DNA from: Methylophaga sp.
GTDB taxonomy: Bacteria > Pseudomonadota > Gammaproteobacteria > Nitrosococcales > Methylophagaceae
NCBI GenBank assembly: GCA_014762585.1
Contig: JABURN010000102.1
Location: 1 to 15,396 of the forward strand
DNA length: 15,396 bases
Direction: 5' to 3'
Part shown: positions 1-8,012 of the stretch, piece after piece
Layout: each line of letters starts with the position of its first letter
How positions within the stretch are numbered: the first letter of the stretch is position 1
Notes under the pieces: generated by a model
What the model was told of the DNA's origin: nothing
What the model saw: only the letters and a program-made list of their open reading frames with translations
The model's database searches: none
Translations under genes and position numbers: made by a program

Positions 1-1
1 G

Positions 2-448
2 CCACAGGCGCTGATGATCGCCGGCACCGAGGGTATGGTCGTGAGCTTTGCCCGCTGCTGTCACCCGATTCCGGGCGATCCGATACATGGCTATGTCAGC
101 ACTGGCCGCGGCATTATTATTCACCAGCGCAGCTGTAAAAACACCTCGCACCTTCGTGTGCAGAACGAGAAATGGCTGGATGTGACCTGGTCACCGGATG
201 TCGACCGCGAATTTCCTGTCGATATCATGGTGCACGTCAAAAACCAGCGCGGCGTGCTCGCCACAGTCGCAGCGGTGGTCTCTGAAGCCGATTCCAATAT
301 CGATAACGTGGTGGTTGACGAGCGAGACGGAGGTTATTCCGATCTCAGACTCACCATCGAAGTGCAGAGCCGCCAGCATCTGGCCCGCGTCATCCGCCGT
401 CTGCGCCTGCTCGATATGGTGGAAAGAATTTCCCGTATTAATCAATGA
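2..448 (+). CDS. spoT: Bifunctional (p)ppGpp synthetase/hydrolase SpoT, C-terminal fragment
   Basis: This is the 3' end of a RelA/SpoT-family gene; the reading frame is open from base 2 and the start lies outside the window. SpoT makes and degrades the stringent-response alarmone (p)ppGpp in the cytoplasm. The visible part is regulatory only. First comes the Cys-rich segment [12 protein letters not shown] followed by [11 protein letters not shown], typical of the family's zinc-finger/RIS region. A C-terminal ACT domain follows, beginning near [17 protein letters not shown] and ending [17 protein letters not shown]. The hydrolase and synthetase domains are not in view, so whether both activities are intact cannot be judged. 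SpoT rather than RelA is chosen because the neighbours ridA and recG match the usual gammaproteobacterial rpoZ-spoT-(ridA or trmH)-recG locus. ridA starts 32 nt downstream. Confidence 0.95.
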   Translation, partial: PQALMIAGTEGMVVSFARCCHPIPGDPIHGYVSTGRGIIIHQRSCKNTSHLRVQNEKWLDVTWSPDVDREFPVDIMVHVKNQRGVLATVAAVVSEADSNIDNVVVDERDGGYSDLRLTIEVQSRQHLARVIRRLRLLDMVERISRINQ

Positions 449-480
449 CGCCGCTTCAGCGGCTTTCAATGGAGAACTCA

Positions 481-867
481 ATGACACGCGAAATCATTCA
501 TACCGCCGATGCCCCTGAAGCTATCGGTCCGTATTCACAGGCAGTTAAAGTCGGCGATATCGTCTATCTGTCCGGCCAGATCCCGTTGGTGCCGGAAACC
601 ATGACGGTACTGGATGGCGATTTTTCTGCTCAGGTACGTCGCGTGTTCGATAATCTCTCAGCCGTGGCGAAAGCGGCCGGTGGCAGCCTGCAGGATGTGG
701 TCAAACTGAATATTTTCCTGACTGACCTCAGCCATTTCGGTACGGTCAACGAGATCATGACCGAGTATTTCGAACAGCCTTATCCGGCGCGTGCCGCGAT
801 TGGTGTGGCTTCCCTGCCCAAGGATGTGCCGGTTGAAATGGACGCGGTGCTTCACCTGGGCGCTTAA
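481..867 (+). CDS. ridA: RidA family enamine/imine deaminase (YjgF/YER057c/UK114)
   Basis: The 128-residue protein has the usual RidA length. RidA hydrolyses reactive enamine/imine intermediates, such as 2-aminoacrylate released by PLP enzymes, to keto acids and ammonia in the cytoplasm. Family features visible are AIGPYSQAV near residue 14, [10 protein letters not shown] near 29, the substrate-carboxylate arginine in [14 protein letters not shown] (Arg104) and Glu119 in VEMDAV. The frame is open from an ATG at 445, but the start is placed at 481. That ATG has GGAGA five nt upstream and gives the standard N terminus [20 protein letters not shown]; upstream starts add residues unlike the family. 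It sits between spoT and recG and is probably co-transcribed with them. Confidence 0.95.
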   Translation: MTREIIHTADAPEAIGPYSQAVKVGDIVYLSGQIPLVPETMTVLDGDFSAQVRRVFDNLSAVAKAAGGSLQDVVKLNIFLTDLSHFGTVNEIMTEYFEQPYPARAAIGVASLPKDVPVEMDAVLHLGA

Positions 868-878
868 CTCAATCAGCC

Positions 879-2981
879 ATGGAGTCAGCGGCTGTGGTGG
901 CGGGTGAGTTGTTATCACAGCCGGTAACTTCACTTAAAGGCGTCGGTGGAAAAGTCGCCGAACGGCTGGAAAAAATCGGCATACAGCAGGTTCAGGACCT
1001 GCTGTTTCATTTACCCCTGCGTTACCAGGATCGCACCCGGCTGATGCCGCTGGGGGCGCTTAGACCCGGTCAGGAAGTGCTGGTGGAAGGGACGATTCAG
1101 CTGTCCCAGGTCAAATTCGGCCGGCGCCGATCTCTCTTATGTCACATCTCTGATGGCACCGGTGCGATGGTGCTGCGCTTCTTCCATTTTTCCAAAGCCC
1201 AGCAGGAGCAGCTTGCCAAAGGCCGCCGTATCCGCTGTTTTGCCGAGGTGCGTAATGGCCCGTCCTCGCTGGAAATGGTCCATCCCGAATATCAGCTCAT
1301 CGCAGCGGAGGGCATTGTTCCGGTTGATAATGAGCTGACCCCGATTTATCCCACCACAGAAGGTCTGCATCAATTGTCATTGCGCAAATTGATGAAGCAG
1401 GCTTTGGCGATACTGGATCAGGACTCGATGCCCGAGCTGTTGACTGTCTCATCCAGGCTGCATCAGGCTGCCGAATATTCTCTGGTAGATGCGCTTAAAT
1501 ATGTGCATCAGCCGCCGCCTGATGCGGCAGTTGAACAACTGCTGGAGCGCAAGCATCCGGCCCAGAAACGACTGGCATACGAAGAGTTGCTGGCACAGCA
1601 GCTGACAATGAAAAAACTGCGTGCTCAGACCCAGCATCATACTGCACCGATACTCAAAGGTAACAGCCAGCATCGTGCGCAATTATTGCACGCTTTACCG
1701 TTTCCCTTGACGGGCGCTCAGCAACGGGTGATTGGCGAGATCCTGCAGGATATTGCCGAGCCGCATCCGATGCAGCGACTGGTGCAGGGCGATGTCGGTT
1801 CAGGTAAGACGGTAGTTGCGGCGCTGGCGGCAATTGAAGCGGTGTCTGCCGGTTGTCAGGCAGTGATGATGGCACCGACAGAGTTGCTCGCTGAACAGCA
1901 TTACCGGACTTTTACCAACTGGCTGACACCGCTTGGGATTCAGGTAGGCTGGTGCGCAGGCAAACAAACCGCATCCCAGCGTAAACAGGTACTGGCCGAT
2001 CTGCAGTCAGGTGAAACAAAGGTCGCGGTCGGGACGCATGCCCTGTTTCAGGATGAAGTGGTCTTCAATAACCTCGGTCTGGTGATTATCGACGAGCAGC
2101 ACCGCTTCGGTGTACATCAGCGCCTGGCTTTAAGAGATAAGGGCCGTGATGTGAATTCCATGCCGCATCAGCTGGTGATGACGGCGACCCCGATTCCGCG
2201 CACACTGGCGATGACCGCCTATGCGGATTTAAATGTCTCAATCATTGATGAGATGCCGCCGGGCCGGACTCCGGTCACCACTGTCGTTGTGCCTGATAAT
2301 CGTCGCCAGGACGTGATTGACCGGGTTCATGCCGCCTGTCAGCAACAACGTCAGGTTTACTGGGTCTGCACACTGATTGAAGAGTCTGAGCATCTGCAAT
2401 GTCAGGCTGCTGAAGATACTGCCACAATACTGCAGGACAGCTTGCCGGATCTGAAAATCGGTCTGGTGCATGGCCGCATGAAAACCGCCGATAAAGACAC
2501 GGTGATGAATGCGTTTAAAGCCGGTGATTTGGATATGCTGGTGGCCACTACGGTGATTGAAGTCGGCGTCGATGTGCCCAATGCCAGTCTGATGGTGATT
2601 GAAAATGCCGAGCGGCTGGGCCTCGCCCAGTTGCATCAGTTACGCGGCCGGGTGGGCCGCGGCCAGATCGAGAGTCATTGTGTATTGATGTACCATCCGC
2701 CTTTATCCGAAAATGGTCAGGCCAGACTCAAATGTCTGCGTGATACCAATGACGGGTTTGTGATTGCTCAGCGGGATCTTGAAATCCGTGGTCCCGGCGA
2801 AGTGCTGGGCACCCGGCAGACCGGCCTGCCGCAATTCCGCGTCGCGGACCTGATTGAGGATCAGGAGCTTCTAGCCGTAATGGACCGGGCGGCCAGGGCG
2901 ATACTCAAGGAAGCGCCGCAACAGGCGGACGCACTGGTCAACCGCTGGTTTGCCCACAAACTCGATTTCGGCAATGTGTGA
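879..2981 (+). CDS. recG: ATP-dependent DNA helicase RecG
   Basis: This 700-residue protein matches the length of RecG (about 690), the superfamily 2 helicase that remodels stalled replication forks and branch-migrates Holliday junctions. The N-terminal wedge/OB region includes TSLKGVGGKVAERLEKIGI (residues 17–35) and an OB-type VEGTIQLSQVKF. The helicase core shows Walker A GDVGSGKT (304–311), the DEQH box in IIDEQHRFGVHQR (405–408), motif III in TATPIPRTLAMTAYADL, the helicase C-domain TTVIEVGVDVPNA, and motif VI LRGRVGRG. The C-terminal GPGEVLGTRQTG is also typical. The ATG at 879 is the first in frame after ridA, 11 nt away, and lacks a clear Shine-Dalgarno, so translation may depend on ridA or the start may lie slightly downstream. 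Its stop shares a base with the ubiC ATG. Confidence 0.97.
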   Translation: MESAAVVAGELLSQPVTSLKGVGGKVAERLEKIGIQQVQDLLFHLPLRYQDRTRLMPLGALRPGQEVLVEGTIQLSQVKFGRRRSLLCHISDGTGAMVLRFFHFSKAQQEQLAKGRRIRCFAEVRNGPSSLEMVHPEYQLIAAEGIVPVDNELTPIYPTTEGLHQLSLRKLMKQALAILDQDSMPELLTVSSRLHQAAEYSLVDALKYVHQPPPDAAVEQLLERKHPAQKRLAYEELLAQQLTMKKLRAQTQHHTAPILKGNSQHRAQLLHALPFPLTGAQQRVIGEILQDIAEPHPMQRLVQGDVGSGKTVVAALAAIEAVSAGCQAVMMAPTELLAEQHYRTFTNWLTPLGIQVGWCAGKQTASQRKQVLADLQSGETKVAVGTHALFQDEVVFNNLGLVIIDEQHRFGVHQRLALRDKGRDVNSMPHQLVMTATPIPRTLAMTAYADLNVSIIDEMPPGRTPVTTVVVPDNRRQDVIDRVHAACQQQRQVYWVCTLIEESEHLQCQAAEDTATILQDSLPDLKIGLVHGRMKTADKDTVMNAFKAGDLDMLVATTVIEVGVDVPNASLMVIENAERLGLAQLHQLRGRVGRGQIESHCVLMYHPPLSENGQARLKCLRDTNDGFVIAQRDLEIRGPGEVLGTRQTGLPQFRVADLIEDQELLAVMDRAARAILKEAPQQADALVNRWFAHKLDFGNV

Positions 2982-3535
2982 TGAATGGACCGTTAATGAA
3001 TTTCCGTAGCCACTGGCAGCCACCGCTTGTCCAATCCCTGCCGCCCGCCTTGCGCGAATGGCTGACAGACAGCGGTTCGCTGACCCAGCAGTTAACAAAA
3101 GTATGCAAACAGGCTTTTTCAGTCAGGCTGCTGCAAAGCGGCTGGCAACGGCCACTGCCTGATGAGTCCCTGCTGCTGGACCAGCCCCTGGGGCAACTGA
3201 TGTTCAGCCGCGAAGTGCATCTGCTGGATGGGGATAAAGCTGAGGTCTATGCCCGCACGATGGTTCCTAAGCACACCTATCAGGCGATGCAGGCACGACT
3301 GGAAACACTGGGCAACCGCTCTCTTGGAGAAATGCTGTTTAATGATCCCTCGTTGCAGCGCGGTGAGATTGAAGTCGCCTGTCTGCAACCACGGGATGTC
3401 CTGTTCAAACTGGCTACTAGGCATCTCAATGAATTGCCAGAGAAATTGTGGGCACGGCGCTCCTGTTTTTATCTGGAAGACAAGGGCATGCTGGTCAATG
3501 AAATCTTTCTGCCCTCAGACAAGTGGAGTGAATGA
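2981..3535 (+). CDS. ubiC: Chorismate--pyruvate lyase UbiC
   Basis: UbiC converts chorismate to 4-hydroxybenzoate plus pyruvate, the first committed step of ubiquinone synthesis. The product of about 184 residues is slightly longer than the 165-residue E. coli enzyme. Counting from the ATG at 2981, the active-site arginine is Arg92 in YARTMVP (equivalent to E. coli Arg76) and the glutamate is Glu174 in LVNEIFLP (equivalent to Glu155). LWARRSCFYLEDKGMLV before it is also characteristic. Three starts are possible: GTG 2978, ATG 2981 (TGATG overlap with the recG stop) and ATG 2996; none has a strong ribosome site. The 2981 start is preferred because of the coupling. ubiA follows directly after the stop, which strongly supports the assignment. 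Confidence 0.93.
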   Translation: MNGPLMNFRSHWQPPLVQSLPPALREWLTDSGSLTQQLTKVCKQAFSVRLLQSGWQRPLPDESLLLDQPLGQLMFSREVHLLDGDKAEVYARTMVPKHTYQAMQARLETLGNRSLGEMLFNDPSLQRGEIEVACLQPRDVLFKLATRHLNELPEKLWARRSCFYLEDKGMLVNEIFLPSDKWSE

Positions 3536-4408
3536 GTGAGTGCGAAACACAGCGTTTTACAGCCCTATCTGCGGCTGATGCGGCTGGACCGGCCGATTGG
3601 CATTTTGCTTTTGATGTGGCCGACCCTGAGCGCTTTATGGATCGCTGCGGAAGGCTTGCCTAATCTGACGGTGTTAATGGTCTTTGTTCTGGGCGTCATT
3701 ATTATGCGCAGCGCCGGTTGTGCGATTAATGATTTTGCCGATCGTGAGGTTGATGGCGATGTCTGGCGCACCGAGGGTCGACCGCTGGCAACCGGTGAAT
3801 TGCAGGCGCGTGACGCCATCATGGTCTTTGTTGTACTGGCCCTGGCCGCGTTTGGGCTTGTGTTGCTATTGAATACCATGACCATCATGTTGTCGCTGGT
3901 GGCGGTATTTCTGGCCGCAACCTATCCCTTCATGAAGCGCTACACCTATCTGCCACAGATTTATCTGGGCATGGCCTTCGGCTGGGCGATTCCGATGGCT
4001 TTTACTGCGCAGACCGGCACCCTGCCTGTCATCGCCTGGCTGTTGTTTATGGCCAATATTATCTGGACCACGGTTTATGACACTTTTTATGCGATGGCCG
4101 ACCGGGAGGACGACCTCAAAATCGGTGTTAAATCCACGGCCATTTTATTCGGTGATGATGACCGGGTGATTCAGGGCATTCTGCAGGTGGCTTATCTGCT
4201 GGTGATGGTGTTGATTGGTCAACAGCTTGAACTCAGCGCTGTCTACTATCTGGGCCTGGTGATTGTGGCTGCTTTGTTTATCTATCAGCAGTTTCTCAGC
4301 CGTCAGCGTGAGCCCAAAGCCTGTCTGAAGGCCTTTCTCAATAATAATTGGGTGGGACTGGTGATCTTTGCCAGTCTGGTCCTGCATTATCTGTTCTGGG
4401 CTGACTGA
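3536..4408 (+). CDS. ubiA: 4-hydroxybenzoate polyprenyltransferase UbiA
   Basis: UbiA is an integral membrane prenyltransferase that attaches the polyprenyl tail to 4-hydroxybenzoate, the step after UbiC. At 290 residues it equals the E. coli enzyme. The first Asp-rich motif is NDFADREVD (residues 65–73) and the second is the [13 protein letters not shown] region (181–193); both bind Mg2+-diphosphate. The remainder is a series of hydrophobic helices, for example [16 protein letters not shown] and [31 protein letters not shown] at the N terminus is typical of the family. The start is a GTG immediately after the ubiC TGA, with GGAG eight nt upstream. The TGA stop overlaps the ATG of the next gene by one base, so this is one translationally coupled unit. 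Confidence 0.97.
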   Translation: MSAKHSVLQPYLRLMRLDRPIGILLLMWPTLSALWIAAEGLPNLTVLMVFVLGVIIMRSAGCAINDFADREVDGDVWRTEGRPLATGELQARDAIMVFVVLALAAFGLVLLLNTMTIMLSLVAVFLAATYPFMKRYTYLPQIYLGMAFGWAIPMAFTAQTGTLPVIAWLLFMANIIWTTVYDTFYAMADREDDLKIGVKSTAILFGDDDRVIQGILQVAYLLVMVLIGQQLELSAVYYLGLVIVAALFIYQQFLSRQREPKACLKAFLNNNWVGLVIFASLVLHYLFWAD

Positions 4409-4908
4409 TGACCGGGCGACTTGATCACAATCGACTTCAACAACTCAAGCCTAAACTTGAGTCGCTGGCGCAGCAGCTGACGGCGATGCAGCCCTTACTG
4501 AGGCAGATGCATTTACTCTCATCCAATGCAGTCAGTGCCGCGGCCCGAGCTGGCAGTGAAGGGGATGCTTTCCGGGTTTTGACGCAGGGCATTCAGGAAC
4601 TGGGACAGGCTATAGAGCATGATTTGCAGCAGGCGCAAAGGCTGCTGAAATCGATGATGCAGGTGGATAAGCGGGCCGAGTTACAGCGCCTGCTGAAAAA
4701 GCTGGCAATGACACTGTCAGAGATGCCTCAGTCGGTGAAAAAGGGAGACTATCTGGCGATCTGCTGCGCAGTCGAAGCGGCGCATGCCAGTCACCATAGT
4801 GACAGTTTTGATTCAGTCGCGACCATGCTCAAACAACTTGTCGCTGACTGTCGCGAGCAGGTTGCGGCGCAGCAGGAAAGCCTGGATCGCTTGTTGTCCG
4901 AAAGCTGA
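4408..4908 (+). CDS. Short helical protein resembling the chemoreceptor signalling tip
   Basis: No established gene name is recognised. The 166-residue product is soluble, almost entirely helical and rich in Gln, Leu and Ala, with no membrane segment or signal peptide. Residues about 33–66 read QMHLLSSNAVSAAARAGSEG followed by DAFRVLTQGIQELG. This lines up by eye with the conserved hairpin of methyl-accepting chemotaxis proteins, whose consensus runs LLALNAAIEAARAGE-G-GFAVVA-E-R-LA. Flanking heptad-like sequence (residues 5–30 and 63–103) would fit an antiparallel coiled coil. Several tip positions differ (Ser for Leu/Ala, Ala-Ala for Glu-Ala), so binding to CheA/CheW is uncertain. The second half, which contains ICCAVEAAHASHHSDSFDS, looks like no family known to me. 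The ATG shares one base with the ubiA stop. Confidence 0.75.
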   Translation: MTGRLDHNRLQQLKPKLESLAQQLTAMQPLLRQMHLLSSNAVSAAARAGSEGDAFRVLTQGIQELGQAIEHDLQQAQRLLKSMMQVDKRAELQRLLKKLAMTLSEMPQSVKKGDYLAICCAVEAAHASHHSDSFDSVATMLKQLVADCREQVAAQQESLDRLLSES

Positions 4909-4930
4909 CAATACATTAGGGAGAGCGGAG

Positions 4931-5752
4931 ATGCGTGCAGGGATTGGCATGGTGTTGATGCTGCTGGCAGCCAGTCTGCAGGCAGATATTTACCGCAGTG
5001 AAGCTCGCTTCGGAAACACCAGCTTCAGTGACAGACCATCCAGCGGTGCTGAACCGGTGCAGCTCAATGCCGCACCGTATCGCTATCAATTCAGCGTCAG
5101 ACATGTCATTGATGGCGATACGCTGGTGCTGAAAAACGGTGAAAAAGTCCGGTTGATAGGGATTAATACACCGGAAGTAGAAAGCCGCTATACCCGTGCC
5201 GAAGCCGGTGGTGATGCCGCCCGGGAGTGGCTGCGACAAAAACTGCGCTCAGCGCAGGTCTGGCTGGAATATGATGTCGAGCAGCGGGATAAATATGACC
5301 GGCAACTGGCCCATGTTTTCCTGGAAGACGGCGAACATCTTAATCTCAGCCTGTTGGAGCAGGGATTAGCAATGCTGACTCTGATACCGCCTAACCTGCG
5401 CTATAGCCAGCAACTGATTGCAGCTCAGAAACTCGCTGAGAGAGCCGGTCGAGGCATCTGGCAAAAACCGGGATATCAGCCCAAACCCTTGAGCCAGTTG
5501 ATACCGGGGGAGAGTTATTCCGGCTGGCAGCGCTGGCAGGTGACGCCCAGGCGTATTGCCGAGAGTCGTAAATACATCAATCTTATCGTGTCCGAACATT
5601 TTGAGATTAAGATTGCCAAGTCACTGCAAGACAGCTTTCCACCTTTGACTCAGTATCTCGGCCAGCCGCTGGAGGTGCGGGGGTGGTTGCGCCGGCAGGG
5701 ACAACAGCACTTTATGATCGTGCAGCATCCGTCAGCGATTCAGCAGCGCTGA
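4931..5752 (+). CDS. Exported thermonuclease-like protein (DUF4124-like segment plus SNase domain)
   Basis: The 273-residue product starts with a short signal peptide (MRAGIGMVLMLLAASLQA, cleavage near residue 18). A DUF4124-like segment follows (ADIYRSEARFGNTSFSDRPS), then a staphylococcal-nuclease domain from about residue 53 to 177. SNase residues visible are Asp61 and Asp63 in VIDGDTLVL, Arg74 in KVRLIGINTPE, Thr80, Glu82, Asp120 and Arg124 in RDKYDRQLAHVF. The metal-ligand position equivalent to S. aureus Asp40 is Asn79, a change I believe occurs in other bacterial homologues. Residues about 195–270 form a further beta-rich, possibly OB-like domain (YLGQPLEVRGWLRR). The ATG at 4931 is chosen although the frame opens at 4784, because it has GGGAG seven nt upstream and a signal peptide follows it. 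Probably a periplasmic or secreted nuclease; the substrate is unproven. Confidence 0.88.
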   Translation: MRAGIGMVLMLLAASLQADIYRSEARFGNTSFSDRPSSGAEPVQLNAAPYRYQFSVRHVIDGDTLVLKNGEKVRLIGINTPEVESRYTRAEAGGDAAREWLRQKLRSAQVWLEYDVEQRDKYDRQLAHVFLEDGEHLNLSLLEQGLAMLTLIPPNLRYSQQLIAAQKLAERAGRGIWQKPGYQPKPLSQLIPGESYSGWQRWQVTPRRIAESRKYINLIVSEHFEIKIAKSLQDSFPPLTQYLGQPLEVRGWLRRQGQQHFMIVQHPSAIQQR

Positions 5753-5756
5753 GCCC

Positions 5757-6341
5757 TTATTCACCTTTAGCAAGCCGGTCACGGTACTGCTGCAATTGCC
5801 GGTGATAATTCTCGGCATCAGCATATTCCAGAAAATACTGATATCGCTCATGTGTACCCAGCACCTTGCGGGCATGTTTAATCGGGCAGAAATACTGCTC
5901 GGTGCGCGCCAGTATTTCGCGGATGTAGGCCACTACGCCATTACCATAGGAACAGTAAAGGCAGTGGAAGCGCTCAAACAGATTGAGATAACGCAACTGA
6001 TGGCGGTCAAACACAATGTAATCCCGGCGTCTTACCAGCTTGATCCGGTAAATCGGAAAGCAGCTGTACTGGTAAAAGCTGACTATCAGGTCAATCGCAA
6101 TCAGCGGCACAATCATCGCGTAGATAATAGGCATGGTGATGAGATTGACAGGGCGGATACCGAGCCAGCGCCACAGACTCATTTTGAACTGTTTATGTGC
6201 CTGTTTGATCGAGCGCTCGAATTCAACCCTGCGACCGCGGATGGTAAAACCGATAACCTGACTGCGTTGATTCAGTTCGGCCCGCAGTTCCTCTTCCAAC
6301 TGACGGATTTGCTGCAGGAGTTGGTCGATTCTGCCGTTCAT
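5757..6341 (-). CDS. Uncharacterised membrane protein with CLYC and FCPIKH motifs
   Basis: Function unknown. The 194-residue protein has an N-terminal helical, probably coiled-coil stretch (residues 1–55), then a hydrophobic span of about 30 residues (LITMPIIYAMIVPLIAIDLI) that is probably one or two membrane segments. A C-terminal cytosolic region carries HCLYCSYGNGVVAYIREILA (Cys127, Cys130) and YFCPIKHA (Cys152, His156). The spacing of three Cys and one His suggests metal or cofactor binding, but that is inference. The motif block looks like one I recall from hypothetical proteins of gammaproteobacteria. The ATG at 6341 is preferred over the GTG at 6350 because AAGGTGG precedes it at good spacing. 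It lies 18 nt after the channel gene on the same strand and converges with the nuclease gene, only 4 nt apart. Confidence 0.8.
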   Translation of the reverse strand: MNGRIDQLLQQIRQLEEELRAELNQRSQVIGFTIRGRRVEFERSIKQAHKQFKMSLWRWLGIRPVNLITMPIIYAMIVPLIAIDLIVSFYQYSCFPIYRIKLVRRRDYIVFDRHQLRYLNLFERFHCLYCSYGNGVVAYIREILARTEQYFCPIKHARKVLGTHERYQYFLEYADAENYHRQLQQYRDRLAKGE

Positions 6342-6359
6342 GACAGCCACCTTTAGAAA

Positions 6360-6788
6360 TTATCGTTTAGGCCAGTACTTCTGCATCTCCAGGAATACAA
6401 ACGAGGCTGACCAGGTAATCATCACCAGTCCGGTGAGTGACTCCAGACCGGTCAGAAAGCGCAGATAACCACTGGGCTCAATATCACCATACCCCAGTGT
6501 GGTGAAGGTGGTGAAAGAAAAATAGCTGCAATCGAGCAGGCTTAAATCGATATTTCCGCTGAGGGTGCCAAAATCGCCGGTGTGGATCATGATGTAGTAG
6601 CCAATCGCGAACAGCCAGATTTCGACGATATGGGCCAGCATGATTGCCATCACGGCCAGTAATACCCTGTAGCGGTGTATCACCTTGACCGACGGCAGTC
6701 TTTTGGCCAGCAGATACAGGGTTTCGTAGTGGATCACGACGGTGGTGACGACAATCACGGTGTTGATAATAAAGGTGGCGAGCAGCAT
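6360..6788 (-). CDS. Small potassium-channel-like protein (ion channel 2 family)
   Basis: The 142-residue membrane protein carries the K+ selectivity filter TTLGYGD (residues 96–102), preceded by a pore helix (CSYFSFTTF). Three hydrophobic segments are seen: residues 3–20, 42–65, and 112–134 after the filter. The pore unit TM–P–TM is therefore the last two segments, and a tetramer in the inner membrane would be expected. The filter has Leu where many K+ channels have Val (TVGYGD), a tolerated substitution in bacterial channels. There is no RCK/TrkA-N domain and no obvious cytoplasmic gate. The ATG at 6788 shares one base with the TGA of the upstream cyclase gene, so the two are probably co-translated; a TTG at 6791 is a less likely start. 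Confidence 0.9.
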   Translation of the reverse strand: MLLATFIINTVIVVTTVVIHYETLYLLAKRLPSVKVIHRYRVLLAVMAIMLAHIVEIWLFAIGYYIMIHTGDFGTLSGNIDLSLLDCSYFSFTTFTTLGYGDIEPSGYLRFLTGLESLTGLVMITWSASFVFLEMQKYWPKR

Positions 6789-7852
6789 CAACGTGCCTGC
6801 TTGACACGATTACGGCCGGACAGTTTTGCGGCATAGACGGCCTGATCCGCCATGGCGATTAATTGCCTGCCATCCTTGATAGCGCCCGGCACCTGCATGG
6901 TGGCGACACCAATAGACAGGGTCACCCGTAAGGCTTTGCCGGAGGGAATTGCAAACTGTGCTTTGGCAACCCGATCACGGATTTGTTCGGCTATCAGTGC
7001 GGCATCCTGCTGCGCAGTCTCGGCCAGCAGAATGACAAATTCTTCACCACCATAACGGGCCAGCACGTCGGTCTGGCGCAAGCGATCAGAGAGCAAGCCG
7101 GAGACCTGTTTGAGCACGGCATCACCTGCCTGATGCCCATGCTGATCGTTGACCCGTTTGAAATGGTCCAGATCGATAAACAGACAGGACAGCGGTGCGC
7201 CTGAACGCTGCGCGCGGCTGACTTCCTCACTGAGACGCTGGTCAAAAAAGCGACGGTTGTTGATGCCGGTGAGGGCGTCTCGAAGCCCAACCAGTTTGAT
7301 ATGTTCATGCAGGCGAGCGTTTTCAATGCAGGCAGACACTACCGCGGCGAGATGCTCCAGAAACAGGGTACCTATCTGGCCCTGAAATCGCGATGGATTG
7401 CGGCTGCCCAGGTTAAGACAGCCGAATAGGTGGTTCTGGCGCACCAGGGGTAACAGCGCGACTGAGCCCAGATCGTCCTGATCCGGAAACAGATAGGCAT
7501 GCTGATGCGGAGAATATTTGAGTAGCCGCGGTTTTCGCTGCGGGCTGAAGTGCTGATTTACCATATGCGACGCATCCGTGAAGATCAGCCTTCCGGCCCA
7601 GGCATTCCGGGCGATCTTGGATTCCACCAGACGCTGGATTTCGTATTCAGGGTCATACAGCATCAGGGTGACTTCAGTCAGCTGAAACCGTTCTTTGTGC
7701 TGATCCAGGATGATGCTCAGCAGCTCGTGCAGACTGGTGCTGTTGAGCAAAGCCAGCTCGTACTGCTGGAAGTTCTCCTGTTTCCGCTCATTGCTCTTGG
7801 CGATACGCAGCAATTCATCCAATCGGGCTTGTAAGGTGGCGATATCGTGCAT
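6788..7852 (-). CDS. Diguanylate cyclase with N-terminal GAF/DUF484-like domain
   Basis: The 354-residue protein has no membrane segment. Residues 1–30 form a helix. Residues about 31–180 resemble a GAF/DUF484 sensor fold (VALLPLVRQNHLFGCLNLGS). Residues about 185–354 are a GGDEF domain beginning GLRDALTGINNRRFFDQRL. The active-site loop is RYGGEEF (GGEEF at 268–272) and Asp residues in LFIDLDHFKRVND would bind metal, so it should make c-di-GMP from two GTP. The product-inhibition I-site RxxD is intact (RQTD, 259–262), exactly five residues before GGEEF. The ATG has AAGGCG upstream. Only 18 nt separate the start from the end of the 269-bp repeat, so any local promoter must lie in the repeat or further up past comF. 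Confidence 0.93.
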   Translation of the reverse strand: MHDIATLQARLDELLRIAKSNERKQENFQQYELALLNSTSLHELLSIILDQHKERFQLTEVTLMLYDPEYEIQRLVESKIARNAWAGRLIFTDASHMVNQHFSPQRKPRLLKYSPHQHAYLFPDQDDLGSVALLPLVRQNHLFGCLNLGSRNPSRFQGQIGTLFLEHLAAVVSACIENARLHEHIKLVGLRDALTGINNRRFFDQRLSEEVSRAQRSGAPLSCLFIDLDHFKRVNDQHGHQAGDAVLKQVSGLLSDRLRQTDVLARYGGEEFVILLAETAQQDAALIAEQIRDRVAKAQFAIPSGKALRVTLSIGVATMQVPGAIKDGRQLIAMADQAVYAAKLSGRNRVKQAR

Positions 7853-7908
7853 CCAGGCGCCTTATGAGTCTAGGGCTTGTTGATCTTTCATCTCCACCTC
7901 TGTTGTGA

Positions 7909-7993
7909 CTGAAAAAGCGTCAAACAAGGCGCAAAGCATGAAGTGTAGCCACCCTACATGAGTGCTTTGCAACGCAGGGTGACGCTTTTTCAG
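7909..7993. repeat. Hairpin module 1 of the 269-bp element
   Basis: A perfect 14-bp outer stem pairs 7909–7922 (CTGAAAAAGCGTCA) with 7980–7993. Inner stems pair 7931–7938 (GCAAAGCA) with 7963–7970, and 7944–7948 (TGTAG) with 7954–7958, leaving a 5-nt loop. The right arm ends GACGCTTTTTCAG, so + strand transcription would give a stem followed by only a short U run inside the stem. It could act as a transcript stabiliser or weak terminator, but no function is shown. Confidence 0.8.
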
Positions 7994-8012
7994 CCTCAAC
8001 CCGCAGGGCTAG

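Noticed and set aside
445..480. Longer RidA starts at ATG 445 or 469
   Set aside because: They add residues not found at RidA N termini, and the ATG at 481 has the clear GGAGA ribosome site.
4784..4930. Upstream extension of the thermonuclease-like ORF from ATG 4784
   Set aside because: It overlaps the preceding gene by 125 nt, has no signal-peptide logic, and the ATG at 4931 has a good ribosome site and begins a signal peptide.
5740..5752. TCAGC-AGC-GCTGA hairpin as a terminator between convergent genes
   Set aside because: The stem is 5 bp, the loop is 3 nt and no T run follows on either strand.
5796..6356. 186-codon + strand ORF opposite the Cys-motif membrane protein
   Set aside because: The − strand frame has a ribosome site, a membrane segment and patterned Cys motifs; the + frame has none of these.
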